64,000 nt of DNA, taken from assembly GCF_001006325.2 (NCBI RefSeq), contig NZ_LBIA02000001.1, positions 1,737,501-1,801,500 of the forward strand. The letters are read 5' to 3'. Shown here in pieces: positions 1-8,888 of this stretch. Numbering within the stretch: the stretch's first letter is position 1; each line of letters opens with the position of its first letter. The notes under the pieces are model-generated. The model did not search any database and was not told the DNA's origin. It saw only the letters and a program-made list of their open reading frames with translations. The translations under genes were made by a program, and so were the position numbers. This stretch comes from Afipia massiliensis (GTDB lineage: Bacteria; Pseudomonadota; Alphaproteobacteria; Rhizobiales; Xanthobacteraceae).

Positions 1-2
1 CG

Positions 3-437
3 AGCCAGCACGACCATAGTGGCCGGGTGTATTCGTTTATTGAGTTGACTGAGGCCAGCGGACGGCGAGTCAGAGTTGAAACGGTCGGAGTTTCATCAGC
101 GATCGATGTCCATCTTGAACTCGGTGCAACGGGGACATTCTATTTTGACCGCCTGATGGGATTTTTAGCTCCCGGCGCGAAGCATCTTTGGGGTGTCAAA
201 TCTAGCAGCGGAGAGGCCTGCTTCGACCCGACCAATGTTCGATTCATTGTCGGGATGCGTCATATGGGCCAGGGTCTGATGCTTTCGCTGTTCATCATTG
301 GACTCCCTCTAGTTGCTTTCTCGATACTCGAGATACTGGGGTCTGCTGGAAGCCGCCTTGCTCGAGAGCAGCTATTCTATGGCTCTACCGGCAATGAGCG
401 GCGTCATGTCCGGGCGCAGGAAGCTGTCCGGATATGA
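3..437 (+). CDS. Membrane protein of unknown function, 5' end outside window
   Basis: The reading frame is open to the left edge, so the true start may lie outside the window; a GTG at position 27 is the first possible internal start. The predicted chain has a soluble N-terminal part (about residues 1-75) and one clear hydrophobic segment (about residues 80-105, LMLSLFIIGLPLVAFSIL), followed by a short basic tail. The stop overlaps the ATG of the next gene by four bases, so the two are probably co-transcribed and translationally coupled. I do not recognise the family. The neighbour is a secreted protein, so the pair may act at the cell envelope; this is inference only. Confidence 0.5.
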   Translation, partial: SQHDHSGRVYSFIELTEASGRRVRVETVGVSSAIDVHLELGATGTFYFDRLMGFLAPGAKHLWGVKSSSGEACFDPTNVRFIVGMRHMGQGLMLSLFIIGLPLVAFSILEILGSAGSRLAREQLFYGSTGNERRHVRAQEAVRI

Positions 438-943
438 AGTCATTCGTTGGCGTGATTGCGCTCGTGATGTTGGTATCCCCGGTGCTTGCTCAGGGGAGTA
501 TCTATACATCGACGCAGGGCACGGCATGCCGTGATATGGGCTCGCAATCTGCGCTCAACATCTGGCGATGTCCGGGACCTGCCGGCTATGCGGTAGAATT
601 TACCGACGAAGGCAACGTTGCTGGCGTGGCCATTGGCCGATCAGCAGATAGGCGAAAATTCGGCCATCCAATAAGCTGGCGGGGAGCCGAGCGGGTGTTC
701 GGAGACAAACTCGAATGGCGTCTTATGAACGGCGTACCTGCAGCGGCAATTTTGCGAATCTGGCGGGTCTCGACCGACAGAGAGGGAACCGACCGCACAG
801 TGCAGGAGCTCTTGGTGATGCGGTTGTCGCCACAGGGCACGTGCCAAGTTCAAGCTGTTGATGTTCGTCAGATCAACGCAAATGAAACTGCGCAGCAGTT
901 AGCAGATACCGGGACGTGTGTAATTTCGGAGCAATTGGACTAG
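434..943 (+). CDS. Secreted protein of unknown function
   Basis: The 169-residue product begins with a textbook signal peptide (MKSFVGVIALVMLVSPVLAQ, cleavage expected after LAQ), so it should be exported to the periplasm. The mature part contains four cysteines, including CRDMGSQSALNIWRCPGP near residues 32-48 and a CVIS near the C-terminus, compatible with disulfide bonds. It overlaps the upstream membrane-protein gene by four bases. The sequence has the feel of a small periplasmic lipid- or calcium-independent beta protein, but I cannot name a family. A strong stem-loop follows at 945-978, and the next gene is convergent, so the transcript probably ends there. Confidence 0.6.
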   Translation: MKSFVGVIALVMLVSPVLAQGSIYTSTQGTACRDMGSQSALNIWRCPGPAGYAVEFTDEGNVAGVAIGRSADRRKFGHPISWRGAERVFGDKLEWRLMNGVPAAAILRIWRVSTDREGTDRTVQELLVMRLSPQGTCQVQAVDVRQINANETAQQLADTGTCVISEQLD

Positions 944-944
944 C

Positions 945-978
945 CATGCACGCGACAAATCGTTTGTCGAGTTGCATG
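945..978. terminator. Stem-loop between convergent genes
   Basis: CGACAAA (953-959) pairs with TTTGTCG (963-969) around a 3-base loop, and the stem is extended by CATGCA (945-950) with TGCATG (973-978). There is no long T tract on either side. Its position just after the stop at 943 and before the convergent gene ending at 1102 suggests a two-way transcription end. Confidence 0.5.
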
Positions 979-1101
979 TGTAAGTGCTGGTGCAGCAGCG
1001 TAGCCTTTAAGTAACTGAGAGCAGCAGTGGTCCGCGCCGTGGATTATGTCAGCCCACTTGCGGTTTGCTTGTCGAAAGAGAATCACCTCGAAAGGACGCG
1101 C

Positions 1102-1881
1102 TCAGAAGCTAACGGCCCGCCGTCGCGTATTCTGAATCTGAGCCAGGCTTTGTTGCCGTTCGACCTTGTAGTCGAAATAACTGTCTATTCCAGCAAGAAA
1201 CCGCGATCCGGCGAAATACCATGCAACGGTTGATCCGTCGTCTTCGACCATCCAATCGCCGGCGATATAATGCGGCACACTGTGAAACAGTAAAGTCAGA
1301 GAGATCGCCAGTCCTCGCGACAGCAGTGCATTCAACGCCTCCACATCCGCGCCACTTTCCTTGCCGGCTGTCCGTCCGGCATTGACGGCTGCAATGCGCT
1401 CCTGAATCTGGAGCGGCGTCAGATGCACATAGTTGGACGTCAACCCATAGACACGTCCGACTTCTTCCCCGAACGGCTCTTTCAGGTCGTCAGGCAGCAT
1501 TGAGAATTCAAGATTCTGCTTGATCGAAATGCGCTGAGAGGAAAGCTCCTTGTCGAAGCGTTCAAGCTTTGCCTGGATCGTCGAGGCGTAATCCTTTTGC
1601 TGGACGAAACAAAGCTTGATCGATGTTTCGATAATAAAGCGTAGCTCCCGTTTTGCCACGCTGATCAAGCCCTCCATGCTCAGTGTCACAATCGAGATTG
1701 CCGACTGCAGGAAATCTTGAGCGAGATAGGACAAGAGATGATTGTCGAAATAGGCCGGGTCCCGACGCGTATCCTGGATAATGAAGTTCAGGGCGCCGAG
1801 ATATGATAATATGATGTCGTTTGTCGTCTTGAGCGGAGAAACCAGATCAGCAGGCAGATCTTCAATCTTTGTCGTCTTCAC
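1102..1881 (-). CDS. Helical protein of unknown function, third gene of a UPF0489 operon
   Basis: The frame is open back to 2040, but that would overlap the upstream gene by 128 bases. I chose the GTG at 1881 (MKTTKIEDLPADLV...), which starts about 30 bases after the upstream stop and gives 259 residues. The protein looks all-helical and soluble; the stretch RELRFIIETSIKLCFV followed by YGLTSNYVHLTPLQIQER resembles the conserved core of several uncharacterised families found in defence and mobile regions (DUF5677-like feel), but I cannot assign one. It is the last gene of the minus-strand run 3372-1102. Start choice is the main uncertainty. Confidence 0.5.
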   Translation of the reverse strand: MKTTKIEDLPADLVSPLKTTNDIILSYLGALNFIIQDTRRDPAYFDNHLLSYLAQDFLQSAISIVTLSMEGLISVAKRELRFIIETSIKLCFVQQKDYASTIQAKLERFDKELSSQRISIKQNLEFSMLPDDLKEPFGEEVGRVYGLTSNYVHLTPLQIQERIAAVNAGRTAGKESGADVEALNALLSRGLAISLTLLFHSVPHYIAGDWMVEDDGSTVAWYFAGSRFLAGIDSYFDYKVERQQSLAQIQNTRRRAVSF

Positions 1882-1912
1882 TGTCAGCCGATCTCTACTT
1901 TTTAATGCCTTA

Positions 1913-2710
1913 TCAAATGCCGGTGGCAATCTCGAAATCAATATAGTCCGAAAGGACGGGAATGAGTTTATCCGTCTCGATCGGAGTATAGCCGGGAGAT
2001 TGGCAGACGATAATGAAATCAAACGGCGTAGCAGCCGCAAATTGGGTGGAAGATATCTTTTGAAAAGGGATTGCCGGCTCCAGGCGATGTGGAAGTTGTC
2101 GTAGTCGATCAGGGGACATTGTCTGAATCGCTGCCTCTATGCCCTCAGGAACGAACCTCATCTCGATGACGTTAGTGGCAACATCGAAGTCACGAAAAAA
2201 GAACGGCATCAGATCATCCCCGCCCGATGGATGATGAACGTAGATCAGCGACTTGAGCCAGCGACAAGCAAGTACGAATGCGAGGTAATTTGCCGGGGAC
2301 ATTTTAGCATCCCCTTCCCGTAAGATGGCGGCGGGCCGTTGATGGCAGTCCACCCCAAGGAGACGAGAACCAACATCGACCCAAGTGCGATCAAACATCC
2401 CCGTGCCCAGATCGGCGTGGGAATCCATGTGGATTAGATCGAACGCCCCGTGCCGTGCTGCCAGCGCCCCAATTATGTCAAAAGCCTCATCGTGATCGAC
2501 GATGAAACGGCCGGGAATGCGACCGCGACGCGGATTGAACCCACATTTCTCTTCGAGAAAGAGCCGTAACCGCTCCGGACTCCACGCGCCGAGTGTGGAC
2601 GGCTGTCGATGCCGGCCACAGTCAATATTGTCAAATCGCTCAAGGAAAAGATCGAGATCGATATCGGCTACGGTATAGCGACAACCATATCCTCCCGACG
2701 CGACGATCAT
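1913..2710 (-). CDS. UPF0489 (C5orf22-like) family protein
   Basis: The 265-residue protein carries the hallmark of the UPF0489 family: a segment reading FIVDHDEAFDIIGAL followed about 20 residues later by FDLIHMDSHADLG. Asp/His clusters of this type resemble the metal-binding loops of the ureohydrolase (arginase/deacetylase) fold, so a metal-dependent hydrolase activity is possible but unproven. It lies 14 bases downstream of the 215-residue gene and about 30 bases upstream of the 259-residue gene, all on the minus strand, indicating one operon. No signal peptide or membrane segment is visible, so it should be cytoplasmic. The reaction and substrate are unknown. Confidence 0.65.
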   Translation of the reverse strand: MIVASGGYGCRYTVADIDLDLFLERFDNIDCGRHRQPSTLGAWSPERLRLFLEEKCGFNPRRGRIPGRFIVDHDEAFDIIGALAARHGAFDLIHMDSHADLGTGMFDRTWVDVGSRLLGVDCHQRPAAILREGDAKMSPANYLAFVLACRWLKSLIYVHHPSGGDDLMPFFFRDFDVATNVIEMRFVPEGIEAAIQTMSPDRLRQLPHRLEPAIPFQKISSTQFAAATPFDFIIVCQSPGYTPIETDKLIPVLSDYIDFEIATGI

Positions 2711-2724
2711 TTCGGATCCTGGGC

Positions 2725-3372
2725 CTATGCGGCGACGGCTTGAGCAGGCGACGCAATCAGCATCGTGTAAAATTCATCGGCGATGTCCCGGGCAACATCG
2801 GGCAAGAGGTTATCGATTGTCCCAACAAACGACGTTCCGTCAAACATTGCCTTCCCGGGACTATGGCGTGCCAGCGCCTGAAACCTTGCAAACATCTTGC
2901 GGACAAGATCGGCGCCCCTGTCTTCTCCGCGATGGGTATCATCTTCTGGATCACGCGATATGCAATCCCAATTCAGCTTCGCGTATCTGGCCCTCAATTC
3001 GATGTAGAGGTCAGGAATATTCAGCCACTGGCACGCGTAGAACCAGCGATTGCTCGCGGCCAGATCACCATTTTTGAATTCAGCCCAGGGCCGCAATGGC
3101 ATTGCCGGCGAACGAATGATGGCAACCAAGGGCGCCCCATCGACAGCAGTGTAGCCGAGCTCCTGCAAACGCGCCGAAAACCTCGCTGGATCAAAGAAGC
3201 GCGCGGCGGGATGCTTCGCGACCGGAGTTGCCAAGAGCGAAGCATAGGTTCGAGAACCGAGGCCCGCCGCGAACGCCTCGGTTCGGTGGGTTGGTTTCAC
3301 ATGCGGGAGGGCCGCGCGCATGGACAGTTTCGCGTATTCGATATTGTCGTGTACCAGCAGCAGCAAGGCCAA
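2725..3372 (-). CDS. Protein of unknown function, first gene of UPF0489 operon
   Basis: The 215-residue product begins MALLLLVHDNIEYAKLSM. Residues 25-55 (VKPTHRTEAFAAGLGSRTYA) resemble the short helical motif seen in glyoxalase-superfamily and DUF5623-type proteins, where a buried alanine-rich helix is followed by a G-[FY]-x-[ST]-[YF] turn; the neighbouring gene at 3523-4887 has a similar stretch (AHAVALNKAAHAAGYENYMHA). The middle contains FYACQWLNIPDLYIEL. No catalytic motif is recognisable. It is followed after 14 bases by the UPF0489 gene. The shared motif between two adjacent but separately transcribed accessory genes is an observation, and common ancestry is only inferred. Confidence 0.5.
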   Translation of the reverse strand: MALLLLVHDNIEYAKLSMRAALPHVKPTHRTEAFAAGLGSRTYASLLATPVAKHPAARFFDPARFSARLQELGYTAVDGAPLVAIIRSPAMPLRPWAEFKNGDLAASNRWFYACQWLNIPDLYIELRARYAKLNWDCISRDPEDDTHRGEDRGADLVRKMFARFQALARHSPGKAMFDGTSFVGTIDNLLPDVARDIADEFYTMLIASPAQAVAA

Positions 3373-3522
3373 GGTGATCGTCCTTAGTTCAGGATCGCTG
3401 ATCGCCGATTACCAAGCGATCCGAAGGAGCGGATCACGATGAAGTCGCAAGCAACTCTCTTTGACCCGGCGACAGGTCTGGCGGAGTGACCAACTTGGAG
3501 CCTAGGTGATTCGACTTTGTTT

Positions 3523-4887
3523 TCACAAGGTCGGCGCACCCCGATTGATATGCTGGCGCCTAACTTGCGTTGTCCGCGCCGGAGCAGCTTTCCAGGAGCG
3601 AAGTGATGCGATCGCCAGATCGGTTTTCTTCAGCAAATCTCTTAGCGGGGGACATTCGGGATAGTGCCGGATGAGTGTCGCCTTGACCTCATCGAGGCTC
3701 GTAATATGCCGATCCCAGCTCGCAGGGGTCACGCTGAGCGGATCATTCTCGGGAAGTTCGTGATAATAGAGATCGAAGAACACCTGATCTGACAGTTCAT
3801 CGCGCTTGTATTCACACTGCACCCAGTTATCGAGTTCGCAGCGGGTCGCATCGACGCGCCGTTGAACACCTGCGCGTTCTTCCGTTCCGATCAGGACAGA
3901 TTTCAGAAGCCGGCCGACCGACTCGTGCCCGTCAATGGGCATGCGAGTCTTCGGACGACGCCGCGGTCCGGTCAGAAACATCTCGTATTCGACCGAGTTA
4001 TGAGCGCCGCCCCGCTTTCCAATCGGCTTCGCTTCGCGAGACTTCGCCTCGATCTCGGCCGCCTGCCCGGGACTGATGAATGCGGGGGTGATCGGCCGTG
4101 ACTCTCCGTCCCAGTTAGACACCACGATCGGCGCCTGCGCCTTGGCAAGCCGCGAAATGATGGTCTCAAGGGAGTATCCCTTCGACATATCGGCCAGAAG
4201 GAACAGCCACGTCCCATTATCCGGGCGATACATTCCCTTCCATGGCGAGAGCGCCACCGCCCAGCCATAACGCGAGGCCCACGCCTGCTGCTGCGGAGTC
4301 ACGCTGTTGCTGACGTAAGGTTCATTGGTGCGGATGAATGTTTTGGCCGCCGGGTCGTACCATGCTGCATCATGATCCGAGCCGGGCATCCGGTTCTGAA
4401 AGTCCCCTCCCGGGAATGATCGCTTGGCGTTCGAGGGAACGAGTCCAGTCGCCGCGATGAACTGGATTGCCCTTGCGGCTTTACAGGCGGCCTCGCGCGC
4501 AAGCTCCTGCGATGACGCCGTGTGCATATCGGTAATATGATCCGGTCCTTCGCGGCGGATCGTCCCCAGGCCTCTTGACGCCCCGTACTGCGCCGGCTTC
4601 ACCAGTGCATCGAGAGGCTTGCCGAGAGGCATCCTAAGAATCTCGCACCCCGTCGCCTTCGTCGTGCGATCACGCCAAAGAACGGAAATGTAGAGGCTGA
4701 GAAGCGACTGCGGCGCAGGATTGCCTCCGCCAATCGCCCGAAGCGCGTGCATGTAGTTTTCGTAGCCAGCCGCGTGCGCGGCCTTGTTCAGGGCAACGGC
4801 ATGGGCAATGCCGTCGGACTTCTTCAATCGCTTGGCGAGTTGCTTGATACCCTCGATCGACGAGGGACGGATGTGATCGTTCGACAC
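3523..4887 (-). CDS. DUF5623 domain protein
   Basis: The frame extends to 5094, but I place the start at the GTG at 4887 because GGGAGA lies six bases upstream and the N-terminus then reads MSNDHIRPSSIEGIKQLAKR, the usual opening of DUF5623 proteins; this gives 454 residues. After this come LKKSDGIAHAVALNKAAHAAGYENYMHALR (split here only for description: a helical motif at about residues 20-50) and a long region of unknown fold. The C-terminal half has SLDEVKATLIRHYPECPPLRDLLKK. No enzyme motif is evident. It is divergent from the gajA gene, with about 250 bases between the starts. DUF5623 genes are typical of mobile and plasmid DNA; function unknown. Confidence 0.6.
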   Translation of the reverse strand: MSNDHIRPSSIEGIKQLAKRLKKSDGIAHAVALNKAAHAAGYENYMHALRAIGGGNPAPQSLLSLYISVLWRDRTTKATGCEILRMPLGKPLDALVKPAQYGASRGLGTIRREGPDHITDMHTASSQELAREAACKAARAIQFIAATGLVPSNAKRSFPGGDFQNRMPGSDHDAAWYDPAAKTFIRTNEPYVSNSVTPQQQAWASRYGWAVALSPWKGMYRPDNGTWLFLLADMSKGYSLETIISRLAKAQAPIVVSNWDGESRPITPAFISPGQAAEIEAKSREAKPIGKRGGAHNSVEYEMFLTGPRRRPKTRMPIDGHESVGRLLKSVLIGTEERAGVQRRVDATRCELDNWVQCEYKRDELSDQVFFDLYYHELPENDPLSVTPASWDRHITSLDEVKATLIRHYPECPPLRDLLKKTDLAIASLRSWKAAPARTTQVRRQHINRGAPTL

Positions 4888-5139
4888 GTCAGGTCTCCCG
4901 GCTCTTTGCGAAGTGTCGCCCGTCAACCACCTCTCGAGCCCGACATGACATGACGGGAACGATGGAGCAGGACAGCGCCTCAACGGCTTCGCTACGACGG
5001 GCGGCAGGCTCCTGCCGGGAGCCGACTCGGCTATACCACAACCTTGGCTTTCGGGGAAGGATGACCGCGTCCCCGGCAAGACGATTGCCTTCACATAGGC
5101 AGATGCGATTCGGATCGAAAGGTTGGGGGACGAAGGGGC

Positions 5140-6996
5140 ATGTATCTCGACAAGCTAACGCTGAACAATTTTCGATCCTTTGCGGAGTCGGAAATTCCGC
5201 TGTGCAAGGATCTCACTCTGCTTGTCGGAGAAAACAATGGCGGCAAGAGCAACGCGATCGATGCCATTCGTCTCCTGACTGCTCCGCTGGGTGGGCGCCG
5301 GGAGATATATTGCGAGCCGACCGATATCCGGTTCGGTAGTACAGAACGGAAGTTCGAACTGACCGCTACCTTCGCGGAGTTGAGCCCGGCTCAGCAGGGG
5401 CGGATGATATCGGCCGCGACCGACGCGGCAATCAGTGGATGTGTCTTCGGTCTACAATACGACGAGACAACGGGGCGCTTTCCGATTCGACCGGCTTTGT
5501 GGGCGGGGCATCAGCGGGGCAATCCCGAGCCCGGGTGCCACGAGATGGTTCGTCACGTCTATTTGCCGCCGCTTCGCGATGCGAAGCGCGCGCTCGCCTC
5601 GGGTAATCCGACACGGATTTATGCGTTGCTGAATCACTTCCTCGAAGGCGGTGATCCGGAGGATCTGGCCAAAAGCCTGCGGCGCGGCGTCGAGGCGGAG
5701 ATCCTTGGCAAAGTCGGCGAAGCCGTCGAGGTCGGATTGAGTGCCCTGACGGCCGGTGTCCGTCGCCAGGCGGCATCGCTGGGTTTCGCGAGCGACGAGA
5801 AGCTGATCGATATCGCGCGTGACCTCCGCTTCAAGCTCGCCGATCATGGTATCGAGCCCGAAGACCTCCGTTACTCGGGGCACGGTTACGCGAATCTTCT
5901 CTACATGGCCACGATTGCGGTCGAACTCGAGAAGGTTAACGACGCCGATCTGACACTCTTCCTCGTCGAAGAGCCGGAGGCGCATCTTCACCCTCAGCTT
6001 CAGGCAGCGGTTTTGAGTTTCCTAGACGAGCAGGCCGAGAAGTCGCGCAAACCCCGCGAAGGCCACCAGGGGCCAGCGGGAGAGTTGCAGGTGATTGTGG
6101 CGACCCATTCACCGAATCTGTCGGCGTGGGTTGAAAGTAAGAAGCTCGTCTTTTTCCGCTCCTTCCTTCCAGTGCCAGTGGAGGGATCTACCGGTGACGC
6201 AGGAGAGGAACCGCAGCCGCTCGCCGGCGTACCTGCGGAGATGATGCCGGAAATCGAGCCGAACCCGGTCATGCCGGTCGATCGCCCGAGGCGGGTAACG
6301 CGCTGCATCCCGCTCGCAGTGCTGGCGCTTGATCCTGTCGAGCGCCGCAAGGTTGATCGCTATCTCGACGTCACCAAATCCGCCTTCCTTTTCGGAGGTC
6401 GCGTACTCCTCGTGGAAGGTATTGCCGAAGCGCTTCTGCTTCCCGTCATAGCCAAGAAGATCGTGCTGAAGGACGATGCCGAAAAGCTACGCCTGTTTCG
6501 ATCGGCCGTATTCGTGCCGATCGACGGGGTTGATTTCCAGCCTTACACCAAGTTGCTGCTTTCGCCGTTCAACGAGGTTCGGATCGCGGACCGACTCGTC
6601 GTGTTGACGGATGGCGATGGCGGCGAAGTAGCGGAAGGCGCGGTCAAGCCAGGCGCCGCGCGCAAACGCGACCTCGAGGCGCTCGCTGCGGGACTTGGCG
6701 CGACCGAACTCCTTGAAGTCGTCATCAACGATTATTCCCTGGAAACCGAGCTGGTCCGCGCCGACAACGCCGCCGTCCTCAAGGGGGTCTATCTCCAGCT
6801 TCACCCACGTTCGGGTGACAAGTGGAACGCAGCGGTTGCGCAGGCTGGTGCTGCCCAGGCTGTGGCGATCCAAAAGCTCTTCGAGACGACACGCAAGGGC
6901 GACTTCGCGCAACTCCTTGCAGAGGAGATCAACAAGGGCGCGGCCTTCACCGTGCCGGGCTATTTGAAGACGGCGATCGAGGCCCTGGTGAAATGA
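5140..6996 (+). CDS. gajA: Gabija-type OLD family ATPase-nuclease GajA
   Basis: The 618-residue protein combines an SMC/ABC-like ATPase with a TOPRIM nuclease, as in class 2 OLD proteins. ATPase: LNNFRSF at the N-terminus, Walker A GENNGGKS (30-37), ABC-signature-like region around 245-260, Walker B LFLVEEPEAHLHP (273-285), and the H-loop ATHSPN (321-326). TOPRIM: the conserved Glu in LLVEGIAEALLLP (E426) and the acidic pair in VVLTDGDGG (D491, D493). Known GajA proteins cut phage DNA when nucleotide levels fall. The gene overlaps the UvrD-like helicase gene by four bases (ATGA), the arrangement of Gabija phage-defence operons. An RBS-like GAAGGGG sits just before the ATG. PARIS is excluded because ATPase and TOPRIM are on one chain. 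Confidence 0.88.
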   Translation: MYLDKLTLNNFRSFAESEIPLCKDLTLLVGENNGGKSNAIDAIRLLTAPLGGRREIYCEPTDIRFGSTERKFELTATFAELSPAQQGRMISAATDAAISGCVFGLQYDETTGRFPIRPALWAGHQRGNPEPGCHEMVRHVYLPPLRDAKRALASGNPTRIYALLNHFLEGGDPEDLAKSLRRGVEAEILGKVGEAVEVGLSALTAGVRRQAASLGFASDEKLIDIARDLRFKLADHGIEPEDLRYSGHGYANLLYMATIAVELEKVNDADLTLFLVEEPEAHLHPQLQAAVLSFLDEQAEKSRKPREGHQGPAGELQVIVATHSPNLSAWVESKKLVFFRSFLPVPVEGSTGDAGEEPQPLAGVPAEMMPEIEPNPVMPVDRPRRVTRCIPLAVLALDPVERRKVDRYLDVTKSAFLFGGRVLLVEGIAEALLLPVIAKKIVLKDDAEKLRLFRSAVFVPIDGVDFQPYTKLLLSPFNEVRIADRLVVLTDGDGGEVAEGAVKPGAARKRDLEALAAGLGATELLEVVINDYSLETELVRADNAAVLKGVYLQLHPRSGDKWNAAVAQAGAAQAVAIQKLFETTRKGDFAQLLAEEINKGAAFTVPGYLKTAIEALVK

Positions 6997-8717
6997 TCGC
7001 AAAGCCGTTCGAGCCAACCGACGAGCAGCAGCGGGTGATCGAGCATATAGGCTCGGCGTTCATCGCGGCGTGTCCGGGCGCGGGGAAGACCCGCGTCATG
7101 GTCGAGCGAGCGCGGAGGCTTCTTAGTAGTGGGCCACCGGGTCGCGGCATTGCCTTTCTGTCCTTCACCATCGCCGCCGTTTCCGAACTGGAGGATCGGC
7201 TACGCCGGGAGGGCCTGGTCGAGACGCCGGCGTTTCCGCACTTCATCGGAACCTTCGACGCGTTCCTCTGGCAATTCCTCATCGCGCCGTTTGGTGTCGA
7301 TGGCTGCGACGCCAAGCCGAAGCTGATTCCGGACAAGGACGATCGATCGATTCAGCCGTTTCCTGCCGCGCAGGCCCTGCCGCTGGAATGTTTCGACCGC
7401 GTGACGGGAGACGCCATCCCGGCCATGATCCAGCGCCACGGCTTTCGTGGAAGGATCAACGCGCACGAGACGGCGGCGCGAAACACGCGCGCGCACTTTC
7501 TGGAGCGCGGCGAACTCGACTTCGCCGACGCGCGTTCCGTAGCGCTCGCCCGACTGCGCGATCCGGTATGCGGGGCGGTCTTCGGCCCAGCGTTTGCGGC
7601 GCGCTTCCTCGAGCTCATTGTTGATGAGGCGCAGGACTGCAATCCGGTCGACCTGGAGATCATCACCTGGTTTCGCGCGGTCGGTGTGCCGGTGAAGGTG
7701 ATCTGTGATCCGAACCAGGCGATCTACGGCTTTCGGGGCGGCGTAACGCGGGAACTTGGTCAGTTCGCAGAAACGTTCGGAGAGGCCGAGCGACTGCCCA
7801 TGAACGGAAATTTCCGGTCTAGCGGGCATATCACGAAAGGCGTGGCGGCCTTACGTGCGACCAACATGCGCGCCGCAATCGACGAGGCGCTGGGAGAGCA
7901 TCGCGAAGAACCAACGGCGGTTCAGATCCTGTCCTATTCGGGCAGGGGTGTCCCATCGACGATCGGGGCGAAATTCCAGGAGCTCACGGCAGCAATGGGA
8001 CTCGCGGCGCGAGATTGTCCCGTCGTCTCAGCGACCCGCCGGGCCGGCGCAAACGCCCTTGGCCATCCTCAGGATTCCGGGGTCCGGGACCTCAGCTACA
8101 GACTGGCGGTCGCCGTGAGCGATTTCCACTTTTCGTTCGAGCTTGGCGGCCGGAAGGAGGCGCTCGTCGCCATTCACCGGATCATGCTCGAATTGGGCGG
8201 CCGCATGGGCGGAAAGACCTATCACCAGCATCTCATAGACGCTGACGTGGCCCCCGATGCGTGGCGGCCAGAAGCACTCGCTTTGGTTCAGACGCTCCGC
8301 TTCAGCCCGGAGCGGTTCGCGACCGCCGAGGCATGGCACGACGAGGCACGCCGGCTGCTGGCGCCGTTGCTTCCGGCCGGCGGCCAATCCATCAATCAGC
8401 GTCTTCGCCGTAACGGCGAGCTGGCGAGGGCATTGGCGGTCGCGCCTGCGACCGGCCATCCGGCACGGACTATCCATAGCGTAAAGGGGATGGAGTTTCC
8501 TGCGATCTGCGTGGTGATGTCGCCGAGTACCGCGAAGGGCATCGTCGATTTTCTGGCTAGTGATGCTGCGGACGACAATGAGGAAGCCCGCAAAATCTAT
8601 GTCGGTGCATCGAGGGCGCAGCGACTGTTGGCGATCGCGTTGCCCCGTACCCAAGCCCCTCGCTTGAGGGATTTGATGACGGGGATGGGCGGCGTGGTCG
8701 AGCTCATCGCACTGTAG
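6993..8717 (+). CDS. gajB: Gabija-type UvrD/Rep-like helicase GajB
   Basis: I start the gene at the ATG at 6993, inside the gajA stop (ATGA), giving 574 residues; the frame is open further upstream within gajA but without homology. Superfamily 1A helicase motifs are in order: Q-motif region EPTDEQQRVIE, Walker A ACPGAGKT (26-33), Ia LSFTIAAVSELEDR, Walker B IVDEAQD (209-215), motif III QAIYGFRGG (242-250), motif V HSVKGMEFPAICVV and motif VI YVGASRAQRLL near the C-terminus. GajB partners GajA in the Gabija complex, sensing DNA ends or nucleotide depletion and boosting anti-phage activity. It is somewhat longer than the classical Bacillus GajB. Role by context and family; spectrum of phages unknown. 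Confidence 0.85.
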   Translation: MIAKPFEPTDEQQRVIEHIGSAFIAACPGAGKTRVMVERARRLLSSGPPGRGIAFLSFTIAAVSELEDRLRREGLVETPAFPHFIGTFDAFLWQFLIAPFGVDGCDAKPKLIPDKDDRSIQPFPAAQALPLECFDRVTGDAIPAMIQRHGFRGRINAHETAARNTRAHFLERGELDFADARSVALARLRDPVCGAVFGPAFAARFLELIVDEAQDCNPVDLEIITWFRAVGVPVKVICDPNQAIYGFRGGVTRELGQFAETFGEAERLPMNGNFRSSGHITKGVAALRATNMRAAIDEALGEHREEPTAVQILSYSGRGVPSTIGAKFQELTAAMGLAARDCPVVSATRRAGANALGHPQDSGVRDLSYRLAVAVSDFHFSFELGGRKEALVAIHRIMLELGGRMGGKTYHQHLIDADVAPDAWRPEALALVQTLRFSPERFATAEAWHDEARRLLAPLLPAGGQSINQRLRRNGELARALAVAPATGHPARTIHSVKGMEFPAICVVMSPSTAKGIVDFLASDAADDNEEARKIYVGASRAQRLLAIALPRTQAPRLRDLMTGMGGVVELIAL

Positions 8718-8888
8718 CGCCGTTTGTCACTCGGCTGGTCTCGGGGGCTCGGCGGGGCATTTGGCTGGATTGCGTTCCGGTTTATTTGGGTGGGCGTAGC
8801 CATAGCCGCGATACTTGAATTCTTACTCGTCCTCACTGGATAAGGTTCGACTTCCTCACACCGCCCGGTGATGTCGGCATGTGAGGAC

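Noticed and set aside
3439-3489. A 16-codon frame (MKSQATLFDPATGLAE) with an RBS-like GGAG on the plus strand
   Set aside because: Too short and isolated to call; it may be chance or the remnant of a gene start.
5140-8717. PARIS or other split ATPase/TOPRIM system
   Set aside because: ATPase and TOPRIM are on one chain and the partner is a UvrD-like helicase, which is the Gabija layout.
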